From the NCBI GenBank assembly GCA_913775095.1, contig CAJYIW010000012.1, positions 1 through 44,129 of the forward strand: a stretch of DNA of 44,129 nucleotides, given 5' to 3'. How positions within the stretch are numbered: position 1 is the stretch's first letter; the number at the start of each line of letters is the position of its first letter. Under the pieces are notes generated by a model, which ran no database searches, had not been told where the DNA came from, and saw only the letters and a program-made list of their open reading frames with translations. Both the position numbers and the translations under genes were made by a program. Below are positions 34,828 through 43,273 of this stretch, in pieces. This stretch comes from an uncultured Siphonobacter sp. Lineage in GTDB: Bacteria; Bacteroidota; Bacteroidia; Cytophagales; Spirosomataceae.

Positions 34828-36087
34828 ATGAAGCTGAAAAATACCAAATTCGCCCTGATTCTGGCAGGCGTTGTGGCTTTATTCATAGCGGTTGAATATT
34901 TCCGTCCCCGCCCCATTGACTGGACGCGGACGTACCGGAATGATCAGAAAACTCCCTTTGCCGCCGAAGCCATCTTTGACCTCTTACCCGGCCTTTTTCC
35001 GCCGCAGTCCATTACAGCGGTGCGGGTCCCTTTCTATAATCTGGAAAAGCAAAACGACTTATCTCCCCGAAGCACGTATCTGTATATCAACGAAAATTCC
35101 ACGTTTGATACGCCTGATATCCGGGCCTTATTCCGGTTTATTAAACGGGGCAACGTGGTATTTTTATCGGCAAACAGTTTCCCTAAAGCCATTCTGGATA
35201 CGCTGCATCTGAAAATGGGAACGCATAACCTGATCGATTTTAACCGGGCCTATCAGAACCAGCAGGATTCGGAAGAAAGTCAGGAGTCCTTCTACAATCG
35301 GTTTCGACTGGATACCATGACGATCAACTTTCTGAATCCGGCTTTTGCTCAACCAGGACCGGGGTATATCATGGAAAAGGAAACCGCCGAAAATCATTTC
35401 ATTACCACGGACTCGACCCGGGCGGGAACGGCTCTGGGCGTGAATCAGCACGGACAGTATAACTTCCTGCATTTCCGGCTGGGCAAAGGCGAGTTATTTC
35501 TGCATTCAGCACCCGAAGTTTTCACTAATTATTACGTCCTGAAACAGGGATCCAATAACTACGCTTTTAAAGCTCTTTCTTACCTTCCTGACCTCCCGAT
35601 GTATTACGATGAATACAGCAAACAGGGCCGCGAAGGAGAACAGAGTCTGTTACGCTTTCTGTTCAGCAGCCCAAGCCTCACCTGGGCCTATTACCTGACG
35701 CTGGCGGGTCTGGGCTTATTCATGCTTTTCGAAAGCAAACGCCGTCAGCGGGTGATTCCGGTGCTGGAACCCGTCACGAATAAGTCACTGGAATTCGTCG
35801 AAACCGTAGGTCAGCTCTATTACCAGCGGGCCGACCACGCCTCCATTGCGGAGAAAAAAATCCAGTATTGGCTGGCGTACGTGCGGCAGCGTTTCGGCGT
35901 AACTACCACCGAACTGGACGAAGAATTCAAGGAAACCCTAGCCGCAAAAAGCGGACTGGAACGGGCCGAAATTGACCGACTGCTCGGACGAATTGGTCAG
36001 GTACGATACTTTTCAGGAAATCTTCCCGAAAACCAGTTGGTAGACCTTAGTAATCAGATTGAACATTTTTATCAGCGTACGAAGTAA
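34828..36087 (+). CDS. DUF4350 domain membrane protein
   Basis: A 419-residue protein: N-terminal membrane segment (FALILAGVVALFIAVEYF), a periplasmic domain of about 240 residues with the DUF4350 pattern (DWTRTYRNDQKTPFAAEAIF, FRFIKRGNVVFLSAN, GKGELFLHSAPEVFTNYYVL), a second segment (LTWAYYLTLAGLGLFMLF, near 285-302) and a cytoplasmic helical tail (NKSLEFVETVGQLYYQRADH). The periplasmic part resembles a glutamine-amidotransferase-like fold without its catalytic residues. Its stop codon overlaps the start of the next gene (TAATG), so the two are translationally coupled. Confidence 0.9.
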   Translation: MKLKNTKFALILAGVVALFIAVEYFRPRPIDWTRTYRNDQKTPFAAEAIFDLLPGLFPPQSITAVRVPFYNLEKQNDLSPRSTYLYINENSTFDTPDIRALFRFIKRGNVVFLSANSFPKAILDTLHLKMGTHNLIDFNRAYQNQQDSEESQESFYNRFRLDTMTINFLNPAFAQPGPGYIMEKETAENHFITTDSTRAGTALGVNQHGQYNFLHFRLGKGELFLHSAPEVFTNYYVLKQGSNNYAFKALSYLPDLPMYYDEYSKQGREGEQSLLRFLFSSPSLTWAYYLTLAGLGLFMLFESKRRQRVIPVLEPVTNKSLEFVETVGQLYYQRADHASIAEKKIQYWLAYVRQRFGVTTTELDEEFKETLAAKSGLERAEIDRLLGRIGQVRYFSGNLPENQLVDLSNQIEHFYQRTK

Positions 36088-37787
36088 TGACAGAGATTGA
36101 GGAAAAAATCAAGCGTATCCAGCAGATTGCTCAGTATTTACAGACACTGGAGGCAGACGAGGCCGCTTTGTTTTCCCGATTGAATGACATTCCGAAAGCC
36201 ACTATTGCGGAGTTGCTGGATGACTACCGGCAGGTGACCCGAAATTTCAAACCCATTAACCTCTTACGCTACGAAGTTCTCAATCAGCTTCAGGAAGAAC
36301 GCCCGCCGCTGAGTGCTCAGGATGTGGACTTCTACCGCGAACGCATTGAGCGAAAGGATACGGATTACTTTCTCAAATACGGCGTTAACGTTGTGGATGG
36401 TCTGGCTAATCACCGCAAAAAAGATTCGTTCAGTCTATACCGCCGACAGGGTAATCCTTTGTATTTCCGCCTGTTGTACACTCTGTTTTATCGACGAATC
36501 GAATCACAGAAAATTCAGCAAACCCTGTTCGATATTGCTCAGCAGATAGCGGAAGAGCTGGGTATAGAAAAGTACAAAACGCATCAGGTCGATTTTCGGG
36601 GAAGTACCAACATGGGCTCGCTCAGTTGCTGGGTAGCTCTGTTTCCAAAAGCCTGCTCTTCTCACCGGCAATGCCACCATCTGTTTGTGACCATTGAAGC
36701 CGAGGAATTGAAAGCGGGCTTATGGTCAGGCGAACAAAATAAACCTTCATTCGAAGGATCGGTTCAGCGGTTTCGTACCTACGAAACCGCCCTGGAATTT
36801 CTGAAACGTCTCAAAAGCGAGTACTACGCCTGGAATCAGCGGGAACGTCAGCTCCCGGAAAAAGTAGCTCCGGTCCCGGCAGAACCGATTCAGCCCGTGC
36901 GGGCCGCCGAACCAGAAGCGATTTACGAAATTCCGGGATATACCCAGGAGGATGCCCAGCGGGAATTATTTCTTTCGCAGGAACGCTTTCAGGAATTACG
37001 GGAGGCCCTGCATTACAAGCAAAACCTGATTTTGCAGGGGCCGCCGGGTGTGGGAAAAACCTTCGTCGCCAAACGGCTCGCGTACACTCTGCTGGAGCAG
37101 AAAGATGAAAGCCGGATGGAAACCATTCAGTTTCATCAGTCGTATGCCTACGAAGATTTCATGCAGGGCATTCGTCCCGACGGCGGAGGAAATTTCTACC
37201 TGCGGAACGGCGTCTTTTACGAATTCTGCCAGCGGGCCCGGCAATCCACGCAGCCCTTTGTCTTCATCATCGACGAGATTAACCGCGGTAACCTGAGCCG
37301 GATTTTCGGTGAAGTATTTCAGCTCATCGAAAGCGATAAACGCGGCCCGGAACATGCCATCACCCTTACTTATTCGGAAGAGCGTTTCTTCGTCCCGCAG
37401 AATGTGTACCTGATCGGCACGATGAATACGGCGGATCGGTCGCTGGCGATGGTGGATTATGCGTTGCGGCGGCGTTTTGCGTTTGTCGATTTATTCCCGG
37501 AATTCGATGCTGATTTTCAGGACCATCTCAGACAGCAGGGCGTACCTAACGAGTTCATCCACAAATGGATCGATAAAATAAAAGTTATCAACGAAGTTAT
37601 CCACAATGATCGGCAGCTGGGCAGTGGATATCTCATTGGTCACAGTTATTTCACCCATCCTCAAAAACCCCCTCAGGAATGGTATAACCGGGTCATTAGG
37701 CTGGAAATTGCCCCCTTACTGCGGGAATACTGGTTCGATCAGCCGGAATTGGCCGAAGAATACGTACAGTTTTTACTAAAAGACTAA
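36087..37787 (+). CDS. McrB-type AAA+ NTPase without McrC partner
   Basis: A 566-residue protein. Residues 1-110 are helical; about 150-250 (KTHQVDFRGSTNMGSLSCWV, HHLFVTIEAEELKAGLWSGE) form an alpha/beta domain resembling the N-terminal domains of McrB-like proteins. The AAA+ core shows Walker A GPPGVGKT (about 317-324), TIQFHQSYAYEDFMQGIRP, Walker B FVFIIDEINRGNLSRIFGE (about 388-406), the McrB signature GTMNTADRSLA (about 442-452) and LRRRF, and ends with GYLIGHSYF ... IAPLLREYW, the usual McrB C-terminus. McrB proteins hydrolyse GTP and drive the McrC nuclease, but no McrC is adjacent; thrC follows. Start overlaps the DUF4350 stop. In this operon type a MoxR ATPase normally stands here. 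Confidence 0.88.
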   Translation: MTEIEEKIKRIQQIAQYLQTLEADEAALFSRLNDIPKATIAELLDDYRQVTRNFKPINLLRYEVLNQLQEERPPLSAQDVDFYRERIERKDTDYFLKYGVNVVDGLANHRKKDSFSLYRRQGNPLYFRLLYTLFYRRIESQKIQQTLFDIAQQIAEELGIEKYKTHQVDFRGSTNMGSLSCWVALFPKACSSHRQCHHLFVTIEAEELKAGLWSGEQNKPSFEGSVQRFRTYETALEFLKRLKSEYYAWNQRERQLPEKVAPVPAEPIQPVRAAEPEAIYEIPGYTQEDAQRELFLSQERFQELREALHYKQNLILQGPPGVGKTFVAKRLAYTLLEQKDESRMETIQFHQSYAYEDFMQGIRPDGGGNFYLRNGVFYEFCQRARQSTQPFVFIIDEINRGNLSRIFGEVFQLIESDKRGPEHAITLTYSEERFFVPQNVYLIGTMNTADRSLAMVDYALRRRFAFVDLFPEFDADFQDHLRQQGVPNEFIHKWIDKIKVINEVIHNDRQLGSGYLIGHSYFTHPQKPPQEWYNRVIRLEIAPLLREYWFDQPELAEEYVQFLLKD

Positions 37788-37890
37788 GAACCTATTATAC
37801 GCTTTACCTGGTTTTGTACCCTTTGTACGTAAGTTATCCACAATTCATATGTCCGGTATTTTTATTAAAAAACCAAACTCTATTTGGCAA

Positions 37891-37919
37891 GCCCGCGGGA
37901 AAACTCGAATTTTGCGGGC
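37891..37919 (+). promoter_or_regulatory. Hairpin in the thrC leader
   Basis: GCCCGC (37891-37896) pairs with GCGGGC (37914-37919), extended by AAAA/TTTT across a GGG bulge. No U-run follows, so it is not a clean terminator. It may be a leader structure of thrC or the end hairpin of the preceding operon. No threonine-rich leader peptide was found. Confidence 0.3.
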
Positions 37920-38041
37920 CTGATACTAAAAATACTTACAGCTTTCAGTGGCAAGTCTTTCGAGCAAAACTTCTGCCAAGTGAGTTTCAACGCTACGTGA
38001 GCAGGATTCTGACTTCCACTGATGATGAAAAGCAAACTCGG

Positions 38042-39340
38042 ATGAATCTGTATTCCACCAAACACCAGAGTCCAGACGTTAGTCTTGAAGAGGCCGTGTT
38101 CCGGGGACTTCCCCCCGACAATGGGCTCTACATGCCCGATCATATTCCTACGCTTCCTCTTTCGTTTTTTGAGAATATTCAGAATCTGTCCATCACCGAG
38201 ATTGCTCTGGAAGTTTCAAAAGCGTTAATCGGCGACGACATTCCGGAGGAAGACTTAAAACGTATCATTGATCAGGCCATCACCTTCGACGCTCCCGTCG
38301 TAGCCGTGGAACCCGACACGTACGTAATGGAATTATTCCACGGACCTTCGATGGCCTTTAAAGATTTTGGCGGCCGCTTCATGGCGTCGCTGATGTCTTA
38401 CTTCCTGGAAAAATCCGCGAAAGAGATTCATATTCTGGTGGCTACCTCGGGTGATACCGGCGGAGCCGTAGCTCAGGGCTTTTACCAGACGCCCGGCATT
38501 AAAGTAACGATCCTTTATCCCAGCGGTAAGGTTTCAGACATTCAGGAAAAACAGCTGACCACGCTCGGAGCCAACGTAACGGCTCTGGAAGTAAACGGAA
38601 CCTTCGATGATTGCCAGCGGCTGGTGAAGCAAGCGTTTCTGGATGCTGACTTAAGAGCTAGGTTTAATCTGGCTTCAGCTAACTCCATTAATATCAGCCG
38701 TTTAATACCCCAGTCTTTCTATTACTTCAACGCGTACGCTCGTCTGAAACATCTGGGTAAACCATTGGTATTCAGTGTGCCTAGTGGTAACTTTGGAAAC
38801 CTTTCGGCGGGCATTATTGCCTATCGGATGGGGCTACCCGTTCGGAAATTCATTGCCGCTACCAACAGTAACCACATTGTGCCGGATTACCTGACGACGG
38901 GTAACTTTGAACCGAAACCCTCGCAGGAAACCATTTCCAATGCCATGGACGTGGGTAACCCCAGTAACTTCCCCCGTTTACTATTGCTGGGTGGTGGAGA
39001 CTGGGAGAGCGTGAAAGATTTGGTGACGGGTGTATGGTATGACGATGCGAAAACGCAGGATACCATTCGTCGGGTTTATGAAAATACGGCTTACCTGGTT
39101 TGCCCTCATACGGCTATCGCCTATCAGGGCCTGAAGGATGTCGTTGCTGACATGAACGAAGATGTAACGGGAGTATTTTTGTCGACGGCTCACTATGCGA
39201 AATTCCTGCCCACGATGGAGGCAACTTTAGGAACGACGCTACCCGTTCCGGATCGTCTGGCGGAGCTACTGGACAAACCCAAAGTAGCTACTCCCATGAC
39301 TACGGATTTCGCCGATTTCAAGGCATACTTGTTAGGATAA
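38042..39340 (+). CDS. thrC: Threonine synthase
   Basis: A 432-residue PLP enzyme that turns O-phosphohomoserine into threonine, the last step of the pathway. ATG 38042 (MNLYSTKHQSPDVSLEEAVF) is chosen because the family begins there; the open frame from 37814 is unrelated sequence. Seen: RGLPPDNGLYMPDHIP, the PLP lysine in HGPSMAFKDFGGRF (about residue 107), VATSGDTGGAVAQGFY, FSVPSGNFGNLSAGIIA and DVGNPSNFPR. Length is normal for the shorter bacterial type. No other thr genes are near. Transcribed alone, with a 250-bp leader region and a terminator. Confidence 0.96.
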   Translation: MNLYSTKHQSPDVSLEEAVFRGLPPDNGLYMPDHIPTLPLSFFENIQNLSITEIALEVSKALIGDDIPEEDLKRIIDQAITFDAPVVAVEPDTYVMELFHGPSMAFKDFGGRFMASLMSYFLEKSAKEIHILVATSGDTGGAVAQGFYQTPGIKVTILYPSGKVSDIQEKQLTTLGANVTALEVNGTFDDCQRLVKQAFLDADLRARFNLASANSINISRLIPQSFYYFNAYARLKHLGKPLVFSVPSGNFGNLSAGIIAYRMGLPVRKFIAATNSNHIVPDYLTTGNFEPKPSQETISNAMDVGNPSNFPRLLLLGGGDWESVKDLVTGVWYDDAKTQDTIRRVYENTAYLVCPHTAIAYQGLKDVVADMNEDVTGVFLSTAHYAKFLPTMEATLGTTLPVPDRLAELLDKPKVATPMTTDFADFKAYLLG

Positions 39341-39364
39341 CCCTTTCCCAATTATAAGTGAAGA

Positions 39365-39388
39365 GCCGGGCGAAAGTCCGGCTTTTTC
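39365..39388 (+). terminator. Terminator of thrC
   Basis: AGCCGG (39365-39370) with CCGGCT (39379-39384), closed by a G-U pair, followed by T5. It lies 24 nt beyond the thrC stop codon. Confidence 0.8.
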
Positions 39389-39550
39389 GTTAGACAGGCA
39401 TAACATTAGCCCATGATTATCATTTGATAGGGTATTGGAATCAACGAAAAGAGCGTGTTACGAAGGCAAAGTAAGAATTAAAGGGAAATTTTTCCCCATA
39501 CTTCAGGCCTATGACGCTTTGGTATCACTTTTTGAATTTTATAGACAGCT

Positions 39551-39711
39551 CGTCAACCTGAGCCTGCCCTTTAAAATTTATCAGTACGTTCAACCTGGAT
39601 TTATCAGTACATCAACCTGATTTGAAATTTATCATCCAACCTACGTTTTATTAAAAATTTATCAGTACCAGTTCAACCTGTCATTTTAATACAATCCAAC
39701 CTACGTTATTA
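39551..39711 (+). repeat. Array of CAACCT-centred repeats upstream of a stress-type lipoprotein gene
   Basis: Three copies of TTTATCAGTAC-N(1-4)-TCAACCTG (39577-39597, 39600-39619, 39658-39680), two of ATCCAACCTACGTT (39634-39647, 39694-39707) and a partial copy (39551-39560). CAACCT starts at 39554, 39591, 39613, 39637, 39674 and 39697, spaced 37, 22, 24, 37 and 23 nt. The last copy ends only 10 nt before the lipoprotein start codon. A 61-codon frame through the region has no protein character. Confidence 0.85.
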
Positions 39712-39717
39712 TTTGCC

Positions 39718-40194
39718 ATGAAAAAAAGATTAATGTCGATTAGTGCGGCTTTTCTGGTGAGCGTTTTTACCCTTACCTCCTGTGAGGAAAAACCCAAGAG
39801 TGCCCGTGAAGATTTAGCCGAAGCTCAGGAAGATGCTCGCGAAGAAAAAGCAGAAATCAACAAAGATCTGGCGGAAGCAGAAAACGACGCTGCTGCTAAA
39901 AAAGCCGAAGTTAATGCGGAGCTGAAAGGAGAAGAACGCGAATTTCTTACTCGCATGGAGACCCAGCGGGATAACATTGACGCTGAATTAAAACAGATCG
40001 ATGCGAAACTGGATAATGCCAAAGGGGAAGAAAAGGCTCGTTGGGAAGCCCGGAAAGACCGTCTGGAGAAGCGAAAAGATAAAATTGACGCCGACATGAC
40101 GGAATTGAAAGGTGGTCTCAAACGCGACTGGAAAGCATTCAAAGCGGACGTTGAGAAGACGTTCGATGATGTCAAAGCAGACCTTAAAAACTAA
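39718..40194 (+). CDS. Small charged coiled-coil lipoprotein
   Basis: A 158-residue protein. Signal MKKRLMSISAAFLVSVFTLT with lipobox LTSC (cysteine about 22), then almost pure helix rich in Lys, Glu, Asp and Ala (SAREDLAEAQEDAREEKAEI, DKLDNAKGEEKARWEARKDR), a long coiled coil. It should be anchored in a membrane and reach into the periplasm. I do not recognise a named family. With the YtxH gene 50 bp downstream it forms a likely two-gene operon. The repeat array upstream suggests dedicated control. The gene has the look of stress-induced envelope proteins, but that is inference. Confidence 0.85.
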   Translation: MKKRLMSISAAFLVSVFTLTSCEEKPKSAREDLAEAQEDAREEKAEINKDLAEAENDAAAKKAEVNAELKGEEREFLTRMETQRDNIDAELKQIDAKLDNAKGEEKARWEARKDRLEKRKDKIDADMTELKGGLKRDWKAFKADVEKTFDDVKADLKN

Positions 40195-40244
40195 ATATAT
40201 AATCAGCTTTTTGCTGAACTACCCTTAGTAAACACATTCAACCA

Positions 40245-40550
40245 ATGGCTAAAAATAGTTTGTTAGGATACGCAGCTGCCGGAGCAGTAGGTGTATTGAT
40301 CGGTATCGTTGTAGCTCCTGAAAAAGGCAGCAAAAACTTCAAAAGCGTAAAACGTTTTATTAATGATTGGGCTACCAAAATGCTGGATGAAATTCAGGCA
40401 GGTAAAGACAATCTGGAGGATTACGCCGATGAAGCCCGCGACAAAGCTTTTGAACTGAAAGGTAAAGCCGAAGCAAAGGCTGACGATTTCGCGGATGACG
40501 TACGTCAAACGTATGCAGATGCAAAATCAGAAGCAAACAGATCTTTCTAA
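40245..40550 (+). CDS. YtxH domain protein
   Basis: A 101-residue protein. Residues 5-25 form a Gly/Ala-rich membrane segment (LLGYAAAGAVGVLIGIVVAP) followed by PEKGSKNFKS, the YtxH signature (G-x-x-x-G-x-x-x-x-P-x-x-G). The rest is a charged amphipathic helix (DNLEDYADEARDKAFELKGK). YtxH proteins are general-stress membrane proteins in several phyla, with unknown biochemical role. Probably cotranscribed with the lipoprotein gene, closed by a strong terminator. Confidence 0.9.
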   Translation: MAKNSLLGYAAAGAVGVLIGIVVAPEKGSKNFKSVKRFINDWATKMLDEIQAGKDNLEDYADEARDKAFELKGKAEAKADDFADDVRQTYADAKSEANRSF

Positions 40551-40572
40551 GGAAAGCAGGCTTTATCCAGTC

Positions 40573-40614
40573 CACAAAAAAATCCGGTGAGTGATCTTAC
40601 CGGATTTTTTTGTG
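40573..40614. terminator. Bidirectional terminator between the YtxH gene and the TonB receptor gene
   Basis: A perfect 16-bp stem (40573-40588 with 40599-40614) with core ATCCGGT, A7 on one side and T7 on the other, 10-nt loop. It serves both convergent genes. Confidence 0.9.
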
Positions 40615-40627
40615 TGTACACCCTGCG

Positions 40628-43048
40628 TTAGAATTTAATTCCTACGCCAGCCAGAAAGTTAAATCCAGCTTGTGGGTAGTAATAATTCTCCGTCATAAAC
40701 TGACCTTCTGAGGTATAGCTAAAGGTGTAGCCATTGGATTCATAAAGTCTGTTGAAAACGTTATTCAGTAAAAAGCTGACATTGATTTCCTTCACAAACT
40801 TGGGCTTGATGCTGTAAATCGCCCGAATGTCATTCGTAAAGTAAGGGTTCAAAGTCCGGCTTTCATCCTGTGTGTTATCCAGATACTGCTTGCTTACGTA
40901 TTTGGCCAGCCAGCCCAGTTCCAGGTTTCTGACCGGTTTCCAGAGTAATTGCCCCCCGGCAATCACGTTGGGAGAAAAGGAGATGTCCGTATTCCGGAAT
41001 GTGGCCTGTGTCTGCGTAGGGAAACCCTCCTCCGTGTACGCGTCGTAATTATCGTAATACGCTGTAAATTCTTCAATTTTGTTCCGGCTGAAGGTGGCAT
41101 TGGCATTCAGCGTCAGGGTTTTAGTCAGCTGATAGGCTCCTTCTACTTCGATCCCTGCCCGGTAACTCTTGCTGGCGTTGGTACGGGTAGGACTTCCTAC
41201 GTCGTTCAGTTTTCCAGTTAAGACCAGCTGATTCCGATAGTTCATGTAATATCCATTCACGTTCAGAGCCAGCTTGCCAGCCTGATAGCGGTACCCCGCT
41301 TCCCAGTCCTGAAGTCCTTCTGCTTTGGGGCGGCTCAGTATCGATGACTCGGTGTAGTCATTCCGGTTCGGTTCGCGGTTGGCTACGCTGAAGGAAGCAT
41401 ACGCTGAATGCTGCTCATTAATCTGGTAATTCAGACCCAGTTTGGGGTTGAAGAAGTTCAGATCAGCCTGCTGCTGCGTGTTTTGGCCGAGGCTTCCAAT
41501 CCCGTAAAAATCATAATGTACTTTTCTGAATTGAGCATCCGCAAAAACATTGAGCTGTTCGGTCAACTGGTAATAGGCTTTGGCGTAAAAGTTAAGATCC
41601 GTTTTGATGGCGTCGTCGTCGTAATACCGCGTGCGGATGTTGGAATTACTCGCAAAGCGGGCCCAGATGACTTCACCAAAATGCTTGCCTTTGTACTTAT
41701 TCCAGCCGCCACCAATGTTTACTTTCAGCTTTTTGAAGGAATCGTAATCGAACGAGAACACCGTTCCGTAGAAATCGTTATCCAGCCATTTCCGGCGAAT
41801 AAGCGTGGTGGTGTCTACCGTAACGCCCCCGATGACCACGGGTAATAAGCCATAATCGCTCAGGTTTTGGCCTTTTTTATATTCCTCGTAATAGCCACGA
41901 CCTTTCGTATAATGCAGGTTGAAATTGAAAGTCCAGTTACGGCTCAACTGATGGGAACTCAGCAACTGATAGTTATCCTGCTGATAGTTATCCGTCTGGT
42001 TATCGTAGGTAAATTCGTTGAACGTCCGGTTGGTTTTCAGTAACGACTGCGGTACGCCATTCCAGGCCTGATAGGTTTTTTCAATACCAGAAAACACATT
42101 CAGACGGACGAAAGATTTCTTACCGAAGTAGGCCCCTGATAAGTAAAACGACTTCAGATTTGAACTGGCCCGGTCGATATACCCATCGGAAGTAAGCCGG
42201 GATAATCGTGCATCCACGGTAAACTTGCCATTAATCAGCCCGGAGCCCACCAGAACGTTGTTTTTGATGGTGTTGAAAGAGCCGGCACTGTGATTCGTTT
42301 CCGCGTAGGCTTCCTTGCGAAATTCGTTGGTTTGTACGTTGACGGTGGCTCCGAAAGCACCCGCTCCGTTGGTGGAAGTTCCCACACCCCGCTGAATCTG
42401 AATACTGGTGGTGCTACTGGCAAAATCCGGCATATTAACCCAGAACAAGCCCTGACTTTCGGCATCATTGTAAGGAATGCCATTCAGCGTTACGTTAATA
42501 CGGGTGGCATCCGATCCGCGAATCCGGAAACCCGTATACCCAATGCCCGCCCCGGCTTCACTTGTACTCACCAGCGAAGGCTGAAAGTTGAGCAGGACGG
42601 GTAAATCCTGACCCAGGTTTTGCTTCTGAATTTCTTCCTCGCCGACGTTGGTAAAGGCCATTCCTGTTCGCTGGTTGGCCCGGGTAGCTGAAACTACTAC
42701 TTCATCGGCCATGTACGAACTGCGAAGCAACTCGATCTGAAGCGTTTGTGAAGGAGTTAGCGTAATGCGTTGCTTCTCATAACCCAGGTAACTAACCTCC
42801 AGGGTTTGAGCCGTGCTGGGAACGTTACTTAACGAAAACGTTCCGTCGGATTTGGCTGCCACGCCCCGCTGCGTGCCTATAACCCGAATGCTGGCACCGG
42901 GAAGGGGTTGTTTATCCGCCGCATCGATAACCGTTCCGGTGATGGTTTGCTGGGCATAGGTAGAAAGGGAAAGAAAGAAAAATCCGCACAGGAAGACCCT
43001 GAACAGGGCTACTGTGCGTTGAGCGTGAGAAATAAAAGTCGCATGCAT
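40628..43048 (-). CDS. TonB-dependent receptor under TPP riboswitch control (probable thiamine-related uptake)
   Basis: An 806-residue outer-membrane receptor. After a signal peptide (FRVFLCGFFFLSLSTYAQQ) comes a carboxypeptidase-regulatory-like domain (QTITGTVIDAADKQPLPGAS, about 35-115), the TonB box/plug (ADEVVVSATRANQRTGMAFT, GIGYTGFRIRGSDATRINVT, QIQRGVGTSTNGAGAFGATV) and a 22-strand-type barrel to the C-terminal phenylalanine (FNFLAGVGIKF). The 5' leader carries a TPP riboswitch, so expression should fall when thiamine pyrophosphate is plentiful. Thiamine-regulated outer-membrane receptors are known in Bacteroidota from comparative genomics; the direct ligand (thiamine or a precursor) is inferred from control only. 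No inner-membrane partner (PnuT type) follows it in the window. Confidence 0.93.
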   Translation of the reverse strand: MHATFISHAQRTVALFRVFLCGFFFLSLSTYAQQTITGTVIDAADKQPLPGASIRVIGTQRGVAAKSDGTFSLSNVPSTAQTLEVSYLGYEKQRITLTPSQTLQIELLRSSYMADEVVVSATRANQRTGMAFTNVGEEEIQKQNLGQDLPVLLNFQPSLVSTSEAGAGIGYTGFRIRGSDATRINVTLNGIPYNDAESQGLFWVNMPDFASSTTSIQIQRGVGTSTNGAGAFGATVNVQTNEFRKEAYAETNHSAGSFNTIKNNVLVGSGLINGKFTVDARLSRLTSDGYIDRASSNLKSFYLSGAYFGKKSFVRLNVFSGIEKTYQAWNGVPQSLLKTNRTFNEFTYDNQTDNYQQDNYQLLSSHQLSRNWTFNFNLHYTKGRGYYEEYKKGQNLSDYGLLPVVIGGVTVDTTTLIRRKWLDNDFYGTVFSFDYDSFKKLKVNIGGGWNKYKGKHFGEVIWARFASNSNIRTRYYDDDAIKTDLNFYAKAYYQLTEQLNVFADAQFRKVHYDFYGIGSLGQNTQQQADLNFFNPKLGLNYQINEQHSAYASFSVANREPNRNDYTESSILSRPKAEGLQDWEAGYRYQAGKLALNVNGYYMNYRNQLVLTGKLNDVGSPTRTNASKSYRAGIEVEGAYQLTKTLTLNANATFSRNKIEEFTAYYDNYDAYTEEGFPTQTQATFRNTDISFSPNVIAGGQLLWKPVRNLELGWLAKYVSKQYLDNTQDESRTLNPYFTNDIRAIYSIKPKFVKEINVSFLLNNVFNRLYESNGYTFSYTSEGQFMTENYYYPQAGFNFLAGVGIKF

Positions 43049-43174
43049 ACGAAATAACGCAAAACGACAGGTAAAGGGGCTGAAGCCCGTCTGGGTTCAG
43101 TACTGCTAATAAATGAAACAATAGTTGAGGTGAAAAATTCGATGCATCACGGATGACACTTTCGGAATTTTCAA

Positions 43175-43250
43175 CGCGTTCCCTTCGACGGCATTATCCG
43201 TATCAGGTTCAATGGGTATGATCTCAGCCCGTTGGGTAGGGCACCCCTTT
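43175..43250 (-). promoter_or_regulatory. TPP riboswitch (THI element)
   Basis: On the minus strand the conserved pieces appear in order: GGGGTGCCC, GGGCTGAGATCATACCC, TTGAACCTGATACGGATAAT, GCCGTCGAAGGGAA. They are the thi-box core (CUGAGA, ACCUGAU, GGAUAAUGCC, CGAAGGGA) that binds thiamine pyrophosphate. It lies about 125-200 nt upstream of the receptor start. No terminator hairpin with U-run is obvious between 43170 and 43049, so control may be at translation. Confidence 0.96.
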
Positions 43251-43265
43251 ATGCGATCAGTACAA

Positions 43266-43273
43266 CAAAGGTA
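43266..43273 (-). promoter_or_regulatory. -7-like promoter element before the riboswitch
   Basis: On the minus strand TACCTTTG, a perfect TAnnTTTG. Predicted start near 43260, just before the riboswitch. No clear TTTG is seen at -33. Confidence 0.5.

Noticed and set aside
36087-37787. McrBC restriction system
   Set aside because: Only the McrB-like protein is present; no McrC nuclease gene or methyltransferase lies nearby.
37814-38041. Longer start of threonine synthase
   Set aside because: The added 76 residues do not resemble the family, and the region contains a hairpin and a spacer-like sequence.
39435-39620. A 61-codon plus-strand frame through the CAACCT repeats
   Set aside because: No protein character and it runs through repeated non-coding units; its sequence is explained by the repeats.
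39825-40175. A 116-codon Ser/Arg/Phe-rich frame on the minus strand
   Set aside because: It is the antisense shadow of the Lys/Glu-rich coiled-coil lipoprotein.
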